The notes beneath the pieces were generated by a model. That model was not told the origin of the DNA. It saw only the letters and a list, made by a program, of their open reading frames with translations, and searched no databases. Below, piece by piece: positions 45,362-56,339 of a stretch of DNA of 64,000 bases. This DNA comes from Cololabis saira (taxonomy: Eukaryota; Chordata; Actinopteri; Beloniformes; Belonidae): NCBI RefSeq assembly GCF_033807715.1, contig NC_084599.1, positions 2,200,501 through 2,264,500 on the forward strand. The letters are read 5' to 3'. The translations under genes and the position numbers were made by a program. Numbering within the stretch: the first letter of the stretch is position 1; each line of letters opens with the position of its first letter.

Positions 45362-45709
45362 ATGGACGCGTTTGCTGTCCAGCAGCTTTTTAAGAGCTGT
45401 GGGGGGGGGGGGGGTTCAAGGAGCCATCGAGGCCCGCACCGGCCGGGCGTAAGATCCGAACCCAGAGCGCTGCGCTCTGGACTCTCTCCCTGTCTTAACT
45501 CCTTTCTTTTTTCTCCGAGCCCTGTCCTCCATTCAGGACGACCGCTCCGGGAGCCAAAACCCGCCAGGAGCTCCAGCCTTTGGACCGCGAGGCCCTCGCG
45601 CAGCCCAGCGACACAACACGGGACGAGCCGACGTTCCGAAGGGAGGACCCGGCCCCGTGCGCAGCGAGGCGGCGTGTTGAGGCCGCAGGACCAGAGAGAG
45701 CCGGCGTGA
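45362..45709 (+). CDS. Unrecognised open frame after the promoter-like block
   Basis: ATG at 45362 has a favourable context (GGGATGG) and reads MDAFAVQQLFKSC, then a glycine run encoded by a long G homopolymer, then a basic, Ser/Pro/Arg-rich tail. The stop at 45707 falls inside GGCGTGAGG, which could be a splice donor instead. A second donor-like GCGTGAGC lies near 45864. I do not recognise the protein. High CpG content alone can create such frames. It might be a first exon of a host gene or the leader of a retroelement. Confidence 0.2.
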   Translation: MDAFAVQQLFKSCGGGGGSRSHRGPHRPGVRSEPRALRSGLSPCLNSFLFSPSPVLHSGRPLREPKPARSSSLWTARPSRSPATQHGTSRRSEGRTRPRAQRGGVLRPQDQREPA

Positions 45710-47108
45710 GGTTGCTCCAGCCACTGTTCACTTTTTAGGAGCAGTTAGGAGCAGGAGAGAGACTGGGCGGTCGCAGAAACTGAGGATCCCCGCCAGGAAA
45801 CCCCCGGCAGGACCGCGCCCGCAGGCGACGGAGCCTGCAGCTTCAGATCCGGACTCCCGAGGACGCGTGAGCTGCGTTCAATGAAATTTAATGAAATTAC
45901 TGTGTGCATATTACGGTTATTTGTTCATTTGGTGGCGCCGTTTCGCCAGTTGATCACGGTTTAAAACACCGGGATTAACATCCGGTCTAGATTTGCACGT
46001 GGCTTAAAGAGGGTTACGCCATCTTTAAATACCACAGGAGCCCCAGCTTCTTTAAACATTGCAGCCACGTTTGAACTGTAGAGGTTCTGTATCATCTTTA
46101 CTATTGCTTTGATTTCTTTTTTTCATTCCATGCATTTAACTTTCATTTCATTTTTATTAATTGTTTTTTCTAGTTAATTAATGGTTTTATAATAATGTAG
46201 TGTGCCATCAGGATTTATTTGGGTATTTATTTACAAGCTGCTTTGATACCCGTATGTAAATAAATTCTGATTGATTTTTAATGAGTGGTTTTGTTATTTC
46301 ATGCATTTTGGTCACAATTGATTTGTTTGACAGAGCTCAGAGCTCGAACTGCACGCCTTCAATTACTGTATACTAGGCAAAAACCTTAATTTCTGAGACT
46401 GATATACTGCTGTAAAAGTTATCATTTCCCTGCTCAAGGAACAGGGTGGTGCCCCGAGGATTTTATTTATCATATTGGTCATTCAATTTGATAAATCGAC
46501 TTTATTAATTATTAATAATTCTTGAATAAAATTATTAATAACCCTTCGATAACTGGACAGCCAAGCTACCTGAGTTGCACAACACTTGTAAACATGCACA
46601 ATGATGACCTTGAAACATGAGCAGGCACGGGGTAAAATTTCACAAAACGTGCTGAACCCACCAATGGTCATTCACGTACCTGTCGGACGCAAAATCTGTT
46701 GCAACATTATACTCCAGTGATGCTAAAGTGCATTAGAAAAAAATATATAATTTGAGCTATTTATAACTAATATAACTGGCTTTAACCACCATGAGAACTC
46801 ATTATTACACTTAAAACACTTATTAACACTTAAAACGTTCTGAATTTCAGTATGCGGATGAACCAGTTCAAAAAAAGATATAAAGAATGCATTATTATGA
46901 GATATAGACAGGAAGAGTTCCATTAAAAAAATAGCGTGTTAGATTTGAATAGAGTTGAATTTGTATGATGTATGTATGTTGACCAGTATATGATATATGC
47001 CAAAGGAAGGTTCTATTTAAATGTATAATATATAAAGTATAATGTATTGCTCCATGGTGTATATTGAGTATTATAATGTATGGAGAATATGAATATGTGT
47101 ATGTGCAT
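45710..47108. other. CpG-rich shoulder then AT-rich sequence
   Basis: GC-rich to about 45890, then AT-rich. An AATAAA signal lies at 46258-46263 (GTAAATAAATTCTG). No exon with protein similarity was found. Confidence 0.35.
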
Positions 47109-47236
47109 ATGTGTATGTATGTATGTATGTATGTATGTATGTATGTATGTATGTATGTATGTATGTATGTATGTATGTATGTATGTATGTATGTATGTAT
47201 GTATGTATGTATGTATGTATGTATGTATGTATGTGT
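47109..47236. repeat. (TATG)n microsatellite
   Basis: About 31 tetranucleotide units. The MYVC-repeat reading frames are artefacts. Confidence 0.97.
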
Positions 47237-47666
47237 ATATGTATACGGCTTAATTTAGAGTTTTTTAACTTCTCCCTGCTCCATTTCGAGCATGCAAAAA
47301 AAGGAAAAAAAAAAGAAAAGAAAAAAAAAGCCAGTGAGGCATGTTTTTGTTTATGATTGTTATGATTTGTATTATACTGTATTTATCATGATTATTATTT
47401 AACTATTGTTCTTTGGTTTAAATATATATTTTTTAGCATGTTCGAAATAAAGTTTTTCATTCATTATTCTTAAGCTTTTTTTTCCCTACAACCATCATTT
47501 ACCTATTTTTTATTATCTCTGTGAGACTGGTAGTCAGCAAGCTGACCACAGAGGTTGTTCTGCTATCTTCATAATGATGAAACTACCAAAAAGGCACAAT
47601 GGTCTGTCTAAAGATGACCAGTTGTGTTTATCAGAACTCGATTTTTTTTTTTTTGGTGATATGACC
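47237..47666. other. Unassigned sequence
   Basis: Nothing recognised beyond A- and T-runs. Confidence 0.4.
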
Positions 47667-47670
47667 ATAT

Positions 47671-47875
47671 TGTAACGTTCCCAGAAGCATCAGCAGAGGA
47701 AGGACAGCATTTCCAAAGTTTCACGTTTATTAAATCACTTCAGCAAAGCAGCTCACCGACCGGCACAATAATCCAATGCTCACCCACTGCCGGTTCAACC
47801 CGTGTCAAGTCAGCCAACATCACATCTCTGAGCATAACAGTTACAACATAGCGGCTCCCGGAAGTCCCGCCTCCA
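47671..47875 (-). repeat. Gypsy 3' LTR
   Basis: 205 bp, TGTAACGTTCCC...CCGCCTCCA on plus. It differs from the other LTR at roughly ten positions by eye (for example GTAACG versus GTAGCG), so the insertion is not brand-new. Confidence 0.9.
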
Positions 47876-47915
47876 GGCTCTCCTAAAAGCTCTGCATAGC
47901 GGGCCGCTACATTCA

Positions 47916-48077
47916 AACACATTCACACGGGGCAAAGTGGGTAAGGTGTCTTGCCCAAGGACACTACGACAGCAAACTGGGACAGAGCGGGATTCGAACT
48001 GCCAACCTTCCGATCATTGGACAACCCGCTCTACCACCTGAGCTACTGCCGACACACTACCTGAGCTACTGCCGCCC
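47916..48077 (-). mobile_element. tRNA-derived SINE in gypsy element
   Basis: Minus strand GGCGGCAGTAGCTCAGGTGG contains a perfect A box, and GGCAGTTCGAATCCCGC a perfect B box. The body has CCTTGGGCAAGACACCTTAC, and it ends in a GTTTGAATG tail. The head CGGCAGTAGCTCAGGT is duplicated just upstream (48058-48077). It replaces the end of the integrase. Confidence 0.8.
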
Positions 48078-49717
48078 TATGGCATAACATAACATGGCAG
48101 ATAACACCCGAGACTCAAAGTTCGTTCCCCGATCGCTGTGTAGGGATTCCATGACACCAAACCGGCTAATCATGCCCTCCACGAGAGCGTTGGCGATCGT
48201 TTCAGCTTCTTGGTTTGGGATGACATACGCCTCCGGCCACTTCGTAAAGTAGTCTGTGGCAGAGAGGACATAGCAGTTGCCGCCTTCAGAGTATGGGTAA
48301 TGTCTATCCCCACCCTCTCCATGGGAACCCCACTGGGAGCTGTTGAAGTAGTGCTTGCGAGCGCCCAGTGGGACCCTTGCGGGCAACACAGAGGTCACAG
48401 TGACGGCAGAAGTCAGCAACATATATCTTCTGCCGAAGACGGCGAAGTGTTTTGGTTACCCCAAAGTGTCCAGACCCGCCCGCTCCGTGCATGGCCTTCA
48501 GCACCTCCCCCTGAAAGCCTCGAGGGACCACCACCTGCCACTGCTCCTCCCCGGTGTCTGCTGTCTTGAACGCCCGCTGTAGCACTCCTCCGGACAGCCG
48601 CAGTGAGTCAAACATAGACCACAGACCCTTGGTCGCCTTGGACAAGGGCGCCACCTGCTCCCATGGTGGACGTTGTTGGGTCTCCACCCACCGCAAGACG
48701 TGCTGTAGGTCTGGGTCTCTCTCCTGTTTGGCTCTCCATTCGGCGTCTCTCACTGTCTGCAGCTCCCTGCAGACGACTCCCTCGACTATTCTGATGGCTG
48801 CACACTCTTCTCCCTCCACACGCCGTTCCAGCTCTCGCCCTTCTCTCCTATCGGAGTTGCGACATCCATCTGCTGCACACGTTCGGCGTGAGAGGGCATC
48901 CGCATTGGAGTGGCAAACACCTGGCCGGTGCTCTATCTTGAAGTCGTATTCCTGCAGTTCCTCCAGCCACCTGGCAACCTGCCCCTCCGGCTCCCTGAAA
49001 GTCATTAACCACTGGAGGGCCAAGTGGTCAGTCCTCACAATGAAGGGGACGCCGCACAGGTAGTATTTGAAGTGCCTGGCAGAGAGCACTACTGCCTAGA
49101 GCTCCCGGCGGGTGATGCAATAGTTCCGTTCAGCCTTGTTGAGCTTTTGGCTAAAGTACGCCACAACTTTCTCCCCCTCTGGCCACTGCTGCGAGAGAAC
49201 GCCCCCCACTCCCACGCTGTTACCGTCAGTGTCCAGTATGAAGGGCAGTGTGGGGTCAGGCGGGGCGAGCACCGGAGCCTCACACAGGGCCCGCTTCAGA
49301 CTGAGGAACGCCTCGTCGCAAGGCTCAGTCCAGATGAAGTCTGTCCTTTTCCAGCAGCCTGTATAAGGGCGATGCAATGGTGGCAAAACCCCACACGTGT
49401 CTCCTGTAGTTTGAGGCCAGACCGATGAAACTCTTCAGCTGACTCTGGTCGCGGGGGATGGGCCATTCCTCCACGGCCCGCACCTTGTCATCCATGGTGC
49501 CAATACCCTCCGCGCCCACTTCTTACCCCAAGAACGACACCTCCCTGCGCATGAGGTGGCATTTCTCAGGGTGTAACGTCAGACCCGCAGCTCTGATCCT
49601 CTCCAGAATCCGCCTCAGGGAACTCAGGGCCACCTCAAACGAGCGGCCATGAACTAAAAAGTCATCGAGAAACACCAGGCACTTCTGGCGGGGGACACCA
49701 GCCAGCACCATGTCCAT
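48078..49717 (-). pseudogene. Gypsy pol: RT, RNase H and partial integrase
   Basis: From 49717 down: VFLDDFLVHG (the RT catalytic FLDD), HPEKCHLM and VSFLG, then an in-frame TAA at 49520-49522. Next comes the WPIPRDQSQLKSFIGLASNYRR connection, a frameshift near 49370, the RNase H start (PFILDTDGNSVGVGGVLSQ), a TAG at 49093-49095 and RNase H continuing with FIVRTDHLALQWL. The integrase zinc-finger follows (GGSGHFGVTKTLRRLR, then CRHCDLCVARK). After another frameshift near 48340 the core reads CYVLSATDYFTKWPEA and SLHSDRGTNFESR. The part with the catalytic Glu is missing. At least two stops and two frameshifts make it inactive. Confidence 0.85.
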
Positions 49718-49734
49718 GGTGCAGCCAAGCAGCC

Positions 49735-50212
49735 AAGGACGCTTGGCTGCTCTTTCTGGGCGAAAGGTCCTCGGACTTATCGCGTCACAGACAGACTCTC
49801 ACATACACACTGACACACACACTAACCCCCCTCTCCTCATCCAACCGCCTTCCTGGCTCCCCCTCTTATCAGCCCCCCTGACAAAGACGTTTCGGGTTTG
49901 AGCACCAGCTACGCGGCCCTCACTTGGATGAACTTGCCGGGACCCCCCCCCCCCCCCGACTTGCCCACCCCCCATCACCCACATGCAAGTCTTGTGACGT
50001 CTGTGCTTCGTGTGCTGCGAGGTGTTTTTTTTGCAACTTGATATTGTGTATTGTATGATATTCAATGTGAAGATGTACTTTTTTTTTTCTCCTCCCCCCC
50101 CTATCCCAGTGTTACCCTTAACAGGCGCACAATTCCATTGTGCGCCGCCGGTGTATCCGAAGTCAAAAACAGTTTTCTAAACTGACTCAATAAAGCTGAT
50201 TCTGATTCTGAT
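49735..50212 (+). mobile_element. LINE 3' end (Rex1-like tail) inside gypsy RT
   Basis: Plus-oriented, C-rich sequence with a long C homopolymer (49946-49959), ending CAATAAAGCTGATTCTGATT. The GATTCTG tail resembles that of the Rex1 element at 37584. It splits the RT between the FGLCNAPAT block (on the 50213 side) and MDMVLAGVPRQK (on the 49717 side). No target duplication was clearly identified. Confidence 0.7.
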
Positions 50213-50629
50213 GAGATTGGCGGAAGTGGCGGGAGCATTACAAAGCCCGAAGCTGAGGACCTTGAACTGCCATAGCCCCCGTCCGGTGCAGAAAGCAGAC
50301 TTGTGGCAAGATGCTGGCTGGGACCACTTTCCAAACCGCCTCTTGAGAGCCCCCACCAGGGCATCATAGCACCGACACTGCACCGGATCCAGCAACAGCA
50401 GACATGACAGAACGTCCCCCTCCAGGCACAAAGCCAACTGCAATGCCTTGTCCCTCTCTTCCCACCCTCTAGCATCTGTCAGCAGTTCGAATTGGGTGTG
50501 AAACGCCTCCCAGTCCGACCCGCCATTGTATCTGGGTGTCTTCACTGAGGCAGCAGATGCGGGAGCAACACCCGGAAAAACAGCGGTTGGCGGCGGTGCG
50601 CCGTCCGCAGTGCTCCCTGTAGCTCCCAC
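50213..50629 (-). pseudogene. Gypsy gag joined in frame to RT
   Basis: A reading frame from ATG 50629 has a gag-like start (TPRYNGGSDWEAFHTQFELL, then LQLALCLEGDVLSCLLLL and ALVGALKRRFG). Near residue 85 it passes without a stop into WQFKVLSFGLCNAPAT, a block from the middle of reverse transcriptase. Protease, the gag zinc knuckle and the early RT have been lost by an internal deletion that kept the frame. The LINE insertion then follows. Confidence 0.8.
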
Positions 50630-50879
50630 GGTGGACCACCTCCTGTCTTATCCACTCCAGTCGCGGCATGTCTGAGGGCCCTGGTAGCCCGAAATCCGCC
50701 TCGACTGTTGCTCAGTTTTTATTATTTATTTTTTTTTATTCAGTAGACCGGAGCTATCCATGTTGTCTCGCGGGTCTAGCTAACGCTAACTGAAGCTAAG
50801 CTAGCTAGTTAAACAGACGTTAAACACTTACGTCTCAGCCACTGTCCCATCGAAAGTTCAGGTTTTCTTCTGACACCAG

Positions 50880-51084
50880 TGTAGCGTTCCCAGAAGCATC
50901 AGCAGAGGAGGGACAGCATTTCCAAGGTTTCACGTTTATTAAATCACTTCAGCACAGCAGCTCACCGACCGGCACAATAATCCAACGCTCACCAACTGCC
51001 GGTTCAACCCGTGTCAACTCAGCCAACATCACGTCTCAGAGCATAACGGTTACAACATAACGGCTCCCGGAAGTCCCGCCTCCA
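50880..51084 (-). repeat. Gypsy 5' LTR
   Basis: 205 bp, mate of 47671-47875. Directly inside lies the TGG-starting primer-binding site on the minus strand. Confidence 0.9.
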
Positions 51085-51587
51085 ATATGTTTAAGGCCAT
51101 TGGCCATGGTTACATGATGTTTTTTAATTCGGAATGAATTATTCCGAATTAAATAATTCCGAATTAAACTATTTTCCTTTGAGTTTGGAGTTTGGAAATA
51201 GTAATTCCGAATTGAGGTTTACATATAAAAAACATGTTTGATCGGCTTTATCCAATTCCGCCTAAGGTCTGGGGGTTGGGAAGGTTCTGATTGGATGGGG
51301 GGGCAGACCGGAAGTTACGTCTACCGGAAATAACGTCTACCTGAAGAAAAACTAATTTAGCCGCTACAACTTTGAAAAGCTCACAATTTTTATGTTTCCT
51401 GCCATCTGTTATTTTAATTATTTCCAGGTCCTCCAAGGTATTTATTAAATAAATGGTCTCTGTCATTACCCGATGTGAGTCGCTACCCGATTTGAGTCAC
51501 ACATGCGCAGTCGCTTGGACAAACTACAGTTACGTCGCCAGACTTGATAGACAAGATCTAAACACACACTTGTTTTGATATACACTA

Positions 51588-51772
51588 CTCACAATAAGTT
51601 AGGGATATTATTATTTACATGATCGCTTTTCCTATTTGGTCTGAATTTTAATGAAATAAGTAAAAGTTCCCTTTGATATTACTTATGATGAATGAGAAGA
51701 AACACCATTTTCATTAGTTTAATATTACTCCCAAAATTTAGACAATAAAAATAGTCTCTCACAATATCCCTA

Positions 51773-51778
<6 letters not shown>
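51588..51778. mobile_element. Small Tc1/mariner-like MITE
   Basis: Inverted GTTAGGGATATT / AATATCCCTAAC lies near both ends (about 51598 and 51764), with TATA-rich flanks suggesting TA target sites. About 190 bp, non-coding. Confidence 0.5.

Positions 51779-51822
<44 letters not shown>
51779..51822. repeat. (TA)n microsatellite at Rex3 3' side
   Basis: About 22 TA units directly abutting the Rex3 tail. Confidence 0.95.
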
Positions 51823-51823
<1 letters not shown>

Positions 51824-51829
51824 TCTCAC

Positions 51830-53593
51830 TCACTCATCTTCTCCCGCTTTTCCGTTACCGGGTCGCGGGGGCAGCAGCCTCAGCAGGGATGCCCAGACTT
51901 CCCTCACCCCAGACACTTCCTCCAGCTCCTCCGGGGGGAGTCCGAGGCGTTCCCAGGCCAGCCGAGAGACATAGTCTCTCCAGCGTGTCCTGGGTCTTCC
52001 CCGGGGTCTCCTCCCGGTGGGACATGCCTGGAACACCTCCCTGGGGAGGCGTCCAGGAGGCATCCGGTACAGATGCCCAAGCCACCTCAGCTGACTCCTC
52101 TCAACGTGAAGGAGCAGCAGCTCGACTCCGAGCTCCTCCCGGGTGACCGAACTCCTCACCCTATCTCTAAGGGAGCGTCCAGCCACCCTGCGGAGGAAAC
52201 TCATCTCGGCCGCTTGTATCCGCGATCTTGTCCTTTCGGTCACTACCCAAAGTTCATGACCATAGGTGAGGGTAGGGGCGTAGATTGACCGGTAAATTGA
52301 GAGCTTCGCCTTTCGACTCAGCTCCCTCTTCACCACGACGGTCCAGTACATCGACCGCATTACTGCGGACGCTGCACCGATCCGTCTGTCAATCTCACGC
52401 TCCATTGTTCCCTCACTCGTGAACAAGATCCCGAGATATTTGAACTCCTCCACCTGAGGCAGGACTTCTCCACCCACCCGGAGAAGGCATGCCACCCTTT
52501 TCCGGTCGAGAACCATGGCCTCGGTCTTGGAGGTGCTGAATCTCATCCCTGCCGCGTCGCACTCGGCCGCAAACCGCCCCAGTACATGCTGGAGGTCCCG
52601 GTCTGATGAAGCCAACAGGACCACATCATCTGCAAAAAGCAGAGATGAAATCCTGAGGTTCCCAAACCGGATCCCCTCCGGCCCCTGGCTGCGCCTAGAA
52701 ATCCTGTCCATAAAAATTATGAACAGGACCGGTGACAAAGGGCAGCCCTGCCGGAGTCCAACATGCACTGGGAACAAGTCTGACTTACTGTCGGCAATGC
52801 AAACTAGACTCCTGCTTCGATCATACAGAGACCGGACAGCCCTTAGTAGAGGGCCGCGGACTCCATACTCACTCAGCACCCCCCACAGAATGGCACGAGA
52901 GACACGGTCAAATGCCTTCTCCAGATCCACAAAGCACATGTAGACTGGTTGGGCAAATTCCCATGAACCCTTGAGCACCCTGCGGAGGGTGTAGAGCTGG
53001 TCCAGTGTTCCACGACCGGGACGAAAACCGCATTGTTCCTCCTGAATCCGAGGTTCGACTATCGGCCGTAATCTCCTCTCCAGTACCCTGGCGTAGACTT
53101 TCCCCGGGAGGCTGAGAAGTGTGATCCCCCTGTAGTTGGAACACACTCTCCGGTCCCCCTTTTTAAACAGAGGGACCACCACCCCGGTTTGCCACCCCAG
53201 CGGTACTGTCCCCTTCCTCCATGCAATGTCGCAGAGGCGTGTCAACCAAGACAGCCCTACGACATCCAGAGACTTGAGGTACTCAGGGCGAATCTCATCC
53301 ACCCCCGGTGCCCGGCCACTGAGGAGCTTACGAACTACCTCAGTGACCTCGGCTTGGGTGATGGACGAGCACGCCTCCGAGCCCCAACCCTCTGCTTCCT
53401 CAGTGGAAGGCATGTCAGTCGGGTTAAGGAGATCCTCGAAGTATTCCTTCCACCGTCCGACAATGTCCCCAGTCGAGGTCAACAGCTCCCCACCAGCACC
53501 ATAAACGGTGCCGGCAGAGTACTGCTTCCCCCTTCTGAGGCGCCGAACAGTCCTCCAGAATTTCCTCGAGGCCGACCGAAAGTCCTCCTCCAT
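51830..53593 (-). pseudogene. Rex3: Rex3 reverse transcriptase
   Basis: 587 codons without a stop. RT motifs: LLSGRAPGVDEIRPEYLK (about 90-107), FKKGDRRVCSNYRGITLLS, QCGFRPGRGT, FVDLEKAFDRV with the first Asp at about 223, GLRQGCPLSPVLF, and LLFADDVVLL with FADD at 320-323. The C-terminal part has YLGILFTSEGTME, the LTYGHELWVVTERTRSR block, and ends with RGRPRTRWRDYVSRLAW and VWASLLRLLP. All catalytic residues remain. It would need the N-terminal endonuclease from the same transcript, now out of frame. Confidence 0.92.
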
Positions 53594-53744
53594 GGTCTTT
53601 CCTGAACTCCTCCCAGACCCGAGTTTTTGCCTCCAAGACTGCCCGAGCCGCGGCCCGCTTGGCCTGCCGGTACCTATCTACTGCGTCAGGAGTCCCACCG
53701 GCCAACATAGCCCGGTAGGACTCCTTCTTCAGTCTGTCCACCAC
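53594..53744 (-). pseudogene. Rex3: Rex3 endonuclease-RT linker, frame-shifted
   Basis: Reads [20 protein letters not shown] and RYRQAKRAAARAVLEAKTRV. It connects the endonuclease and RT frames but is one frame off from each, which shows two single-base-scale indels. Confidence 0.85.
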
Positions 53745-55003
53745 CGGGTTCTAGGATTGCCGCCACGACAGGCACCGGAGACCTTGCGTCCACAGCTTCG
53801 AGCCGCCGCGTTGACAATGGAGGCAGAGAACATGGTCCACTCGGACTCAATGTCCCCCGCCTCCCCCAGGATCCGAGAGAAGCTCTCCCGGAGGTGGGAG
53901 TTGAAGATGTCCCTGACAGAGGGCTCGGCCAGACGTTCCCAACAGACCCTCACAATCCGTTTGGGTCTGCCCGGTCTGTCCAACCTCCTCCTCCGCCAGC
54001 GCATCCAACTCACCACCAGGTGGTGATCAGTTGACAGCTCAGCCCCTCTCTTCACCCGAGTGTCCAAGACATGCGGCCGAAGGTCAGATGAAACGACAAC
54101 AAAGTCGATCATTGACCTCCGGCCTAGGGTGTCCTGTTGCCACGTGCACTGATGGACACCCTTATGCCTGAACATGGTGTTCGTGATGGACAAACTGTGA
54201 CTCGCACAGAAGTCCAACAACAAAACACCGCTCGGGTTCAGATCGGGGAGGCCGTTCCTCCCAATCACGCCTCTCCAGGTATCACTGTCATTACCCACGT
54301 GAGCGTTGAAGTCCCCCAGTAGAACAATGGAGTCCCCAGTTGGAGCACTATCAAGTACCCCTCCCAGGGACTCCAAGAAGGCCGGGTACTCCGCACTGCT
54401 GTTTGGCCCGTAGGCACAAACAACAGTGAGAGACCTTTCCCCGACCCGAAGGCGCAGGGAAGCGACCCTCTCGTTCACCGGGGTGAACTCCAACACATGG
54501 CGGCTGAGCTGGGGGGCTATTAACAAGCCCACACCAGCCCGCCGCCTCTCACCATGGGCAACTCCAGAGTAGTGGAGGGTCCAGCCCCCTTCAAGGAGCT
54601 GGGTTCCAGAGCCCAAGCTATGTGTGGAGGTGAGCCCGACTATCTCTAGCCGGTATCTCTCAACCTCACGCACAAGCTCCGGCTCCTTCCCCCCCAGCGA
54701 GGTGACATTCCATGTCCCCACTGTGAGGGTTTTGGTCCAGGGATTGGGTCGTCGAGGCACCCCGCCACGACTGCTACCCAGCCCACATTGCACCGGCCTT
54801 TCATGGACCTTCCTGCGGGTGGTGGGCCTACAGGAAGGCGGGCCCACGTCGCCGTTTCGGGCTGAGCCCGGCCGGGTCCCACGGGCAAAGACCCGGCCAC
54901 CAGGCACTCGCCTACGAGCCCCAACCCCAGGCCTGGCTCCAGGGCGGGGCCCCGGTGACGCCGATCCGGGCGACGTAACGGTCCTCGCTGTCTTCTTCTT
55001 CAT
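53729..55003 (-). pseudogene. Rex3: Rex3 endonuclease
   Basis: 424 codons. After a basic, low-complexity leader, the apurinic-type endonuclease begins at [11 protein letters not shown] (Asn block). It continues with [32 protein letters not shown] (catalytic Asp/Asn), [10 protein letters not shown] and ELSTDHHLV (terminal SDH-type motif). The endonuclease nicks target DNA for the RT. The Glu block (normally ET) reads GLTSTHSL here, so the metal-binding Glu appears to be lost. The frame ends at a shift near 53745. Confidence 0.88.
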
Positions 55004-55159
55004 GATTGGCTTGTGAACCGCTCTTAGTCTGGCCCGTCACCTACGACCTGTTTGCCATGGGAGACCCTACCAGGGGCGAAAGTGCCCCCGACAACATAGC
55101 TCCTAGGATCACTCGGGCACACAAACCCCTCCACCACAGTAAGGTGGCGGTTCAAGGAG

Positions 55160-55162
<3 letters not shown>

Positions 55163-55253
<91 letters not shown>
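55163..55253. repeat. (TA)n microsatellite at Rex3 5' side
   Basis: About 45 TA units, then GTGTGT. Together with 51779-51822 it suggests insertion into a (TA)n array. Confidence 0.95.
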
Positions 55254-55256
<3 letters not shown>

Positions 55257-55755
55257 TGTGTGTGTTTAGATATGATCATATATAGAGAGAGATGCATATA
55301 TATGTTCATATTTTTTCAGTTGGGAATGGTATAAACTAACAATTTTTTAACATTACATTACAATCATTTTACATTCATAATGCAACTGCGCATGTGTGAC
55401 TCAAATTGGGTAGCGACTCACATCGGGTAATGACACTCTCTGCTCTTGACCAGCGTTTACTGCGTGCTGCCATCTTGAAACTTTGTTTTGAATACAAGCC
55501 CAGCGCGGAATATAAGCGCCATCGCGACAGACGGGCAAGAGAACGAGCAGCGCAGAAAGACCGGAATTAATTTAAAGCGGAATGAGTGTTAACATGATCG
55601 ATGACAATAAGCCAGTCACTTACTTCGGAATTACGTTTAATTTGGAATGGCCATTTTCATTCGGAATTAGGTGTTTACATGGTAGTTTTCACTCATTTTA
55701 AATCAGATTTAATTTTAATTCTGAATTAAAGAGGAATTCAACTTCCCATGTAAAC

Positions 55756-56339
55756 GCACTCATTGGCATCTTACTTTGAGGCACAGTGGTTAATTTTAAG
55801 GCCTCACAAACACAAAAAACATCCTTTTTAAGGACTTTCTGACACCCTGTATATTGCAACATCTGCATCAGCTAAAACTGGATGAAGAAAATAGATGTAG
55901 GGTTCATGCTATAGATACACCTACCTGATGAACGTGTCTGACAGCGTCATGATTTTGAAACAGATAAATATGGCCGATAAATATGGCCTAATCCAATTTC
56001 CAAGCAATCACACATGGCGTCTCGATGTTTCCCTGAATAAACGTTACATTCCATGAAAATCTTTTTTTACAGATATGTGTTGTTCACAGCAAGTGAAATA
56101 CTGCGGAAAGAAAACATAATTAAACTACTTTGGGAGAATGTTAAATTCTATTTCATGTGTGAAAATGCAAATGCATGTTCAAACTAAAGTAATACACTTG
56201 GCTATTAAGTGTATTTTAAAAATACAAAGTAACTTTACGCAAACATCATAAAGATGCATGTGAAGGAGAGATTCGTATCAAGTCACTTGTATCGTAAATC
56301 TATACGTTTTGGCCACGTGAATTTAAGGTTTTTTAAGGA
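55756..56339. other. Unassigned sequence
   Basis: Nothing recognised. Confidence 0.4.

Larger units (their letters stand above)
47671..51084 (-). mobile_element. Ty3/gypsy LTR retrotransposon, internally deleted
   Basis: Two 205-bp LTRs (47671-47875 and 50880-51084) bound the element, each TG...CA on plus. A 4-bp target duplication ATAT lies at 47667-47670 and 51085-51088. On the minus strand the order is 5' LTR, primer-binding site (TGGTGTCAGAAG, one base after the LTR), gag start, RT, RNase H and integrase, then 3' LTR. At 3.4 kb it is far short of the 5 kb or so needed for a complete element: protease and the early RT are missing, and the integrase lacks its end. A SINE (47916-48077) and a LINE 3' end (49735-50212) have inserted. 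Confidence 0.9.
51823..55162 (-). mobile_element. Rex3: Rex3 (RTE-group LINE), essentially full length
   Basis: It runs minus from a 5' leader at 55162 (CCCCTCCTTGAACCGCCACC with a CCACCTTACTGTGGTGG hairpin) to a GATGAGTGAGTGAGAG tail at 51823. The region CGGTGACAAAGGGCAGCCC at 52730 is a highly conserved Rex3 stretch. The endonuclease and the RT are both complete in content. Two frameshifts interrupt the single long frame (near 53745 and near 53600). Most Rex3 copies in fish are 5'-truncated, so the intact leader is notable. (TA)n lies on both sides. Confidence 0.92.
51110..55755. mobile_element. Inverted-repeat DNA element hosting Rex3
   Basis: The left end (GTTACATGATG...AATTCGGAATGAATTATTCC) and the right end (AATTCTGAATTAAAG...CCCATGTAAAC) share inverted words GTTTACATG and AATTC(C/G)GAAT. 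A 55-bp inner block at 51462-51515 (ATTACCCGATGTGAGTCGCT) has its inverse at about 55385-55440 (AGCGACTCACATCGGGTAAT). Rex3 and other sequence lie between. No transposase was found. Boundaries are approximate. Confidence 0.55.

Noticed and set aside
45362..45709. Naming the open frame after the promoter-like block as a known gene
   Set aside because: I could not recognise any domain. It is kept as a low-confidence frame without a name.
47064..47356. Cysteine-rich MYVC-repeat protein
   Set aside because: It is a TATG microsatellite read as codons.
47916..48077. Genuine tRNA gene
   Set aside because: A and B boxes are perfect, but the sequence continues into a SINE body and the tRNA fold is not complete. 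The same holds for 38545-39051 and 30109-30285.
48210..49428. Plus-strand frames over the gypsy pol
   Set aside because: They are antisense shadows of RNase H and integrase coding on the minus strand, where the motifs lie.
52515..54026. Plus-strand frames over Rex3
   Set aside because: They are antisense shadows of the Rex3 endonuclease and RT. Only the minus-strand readings have motifs.
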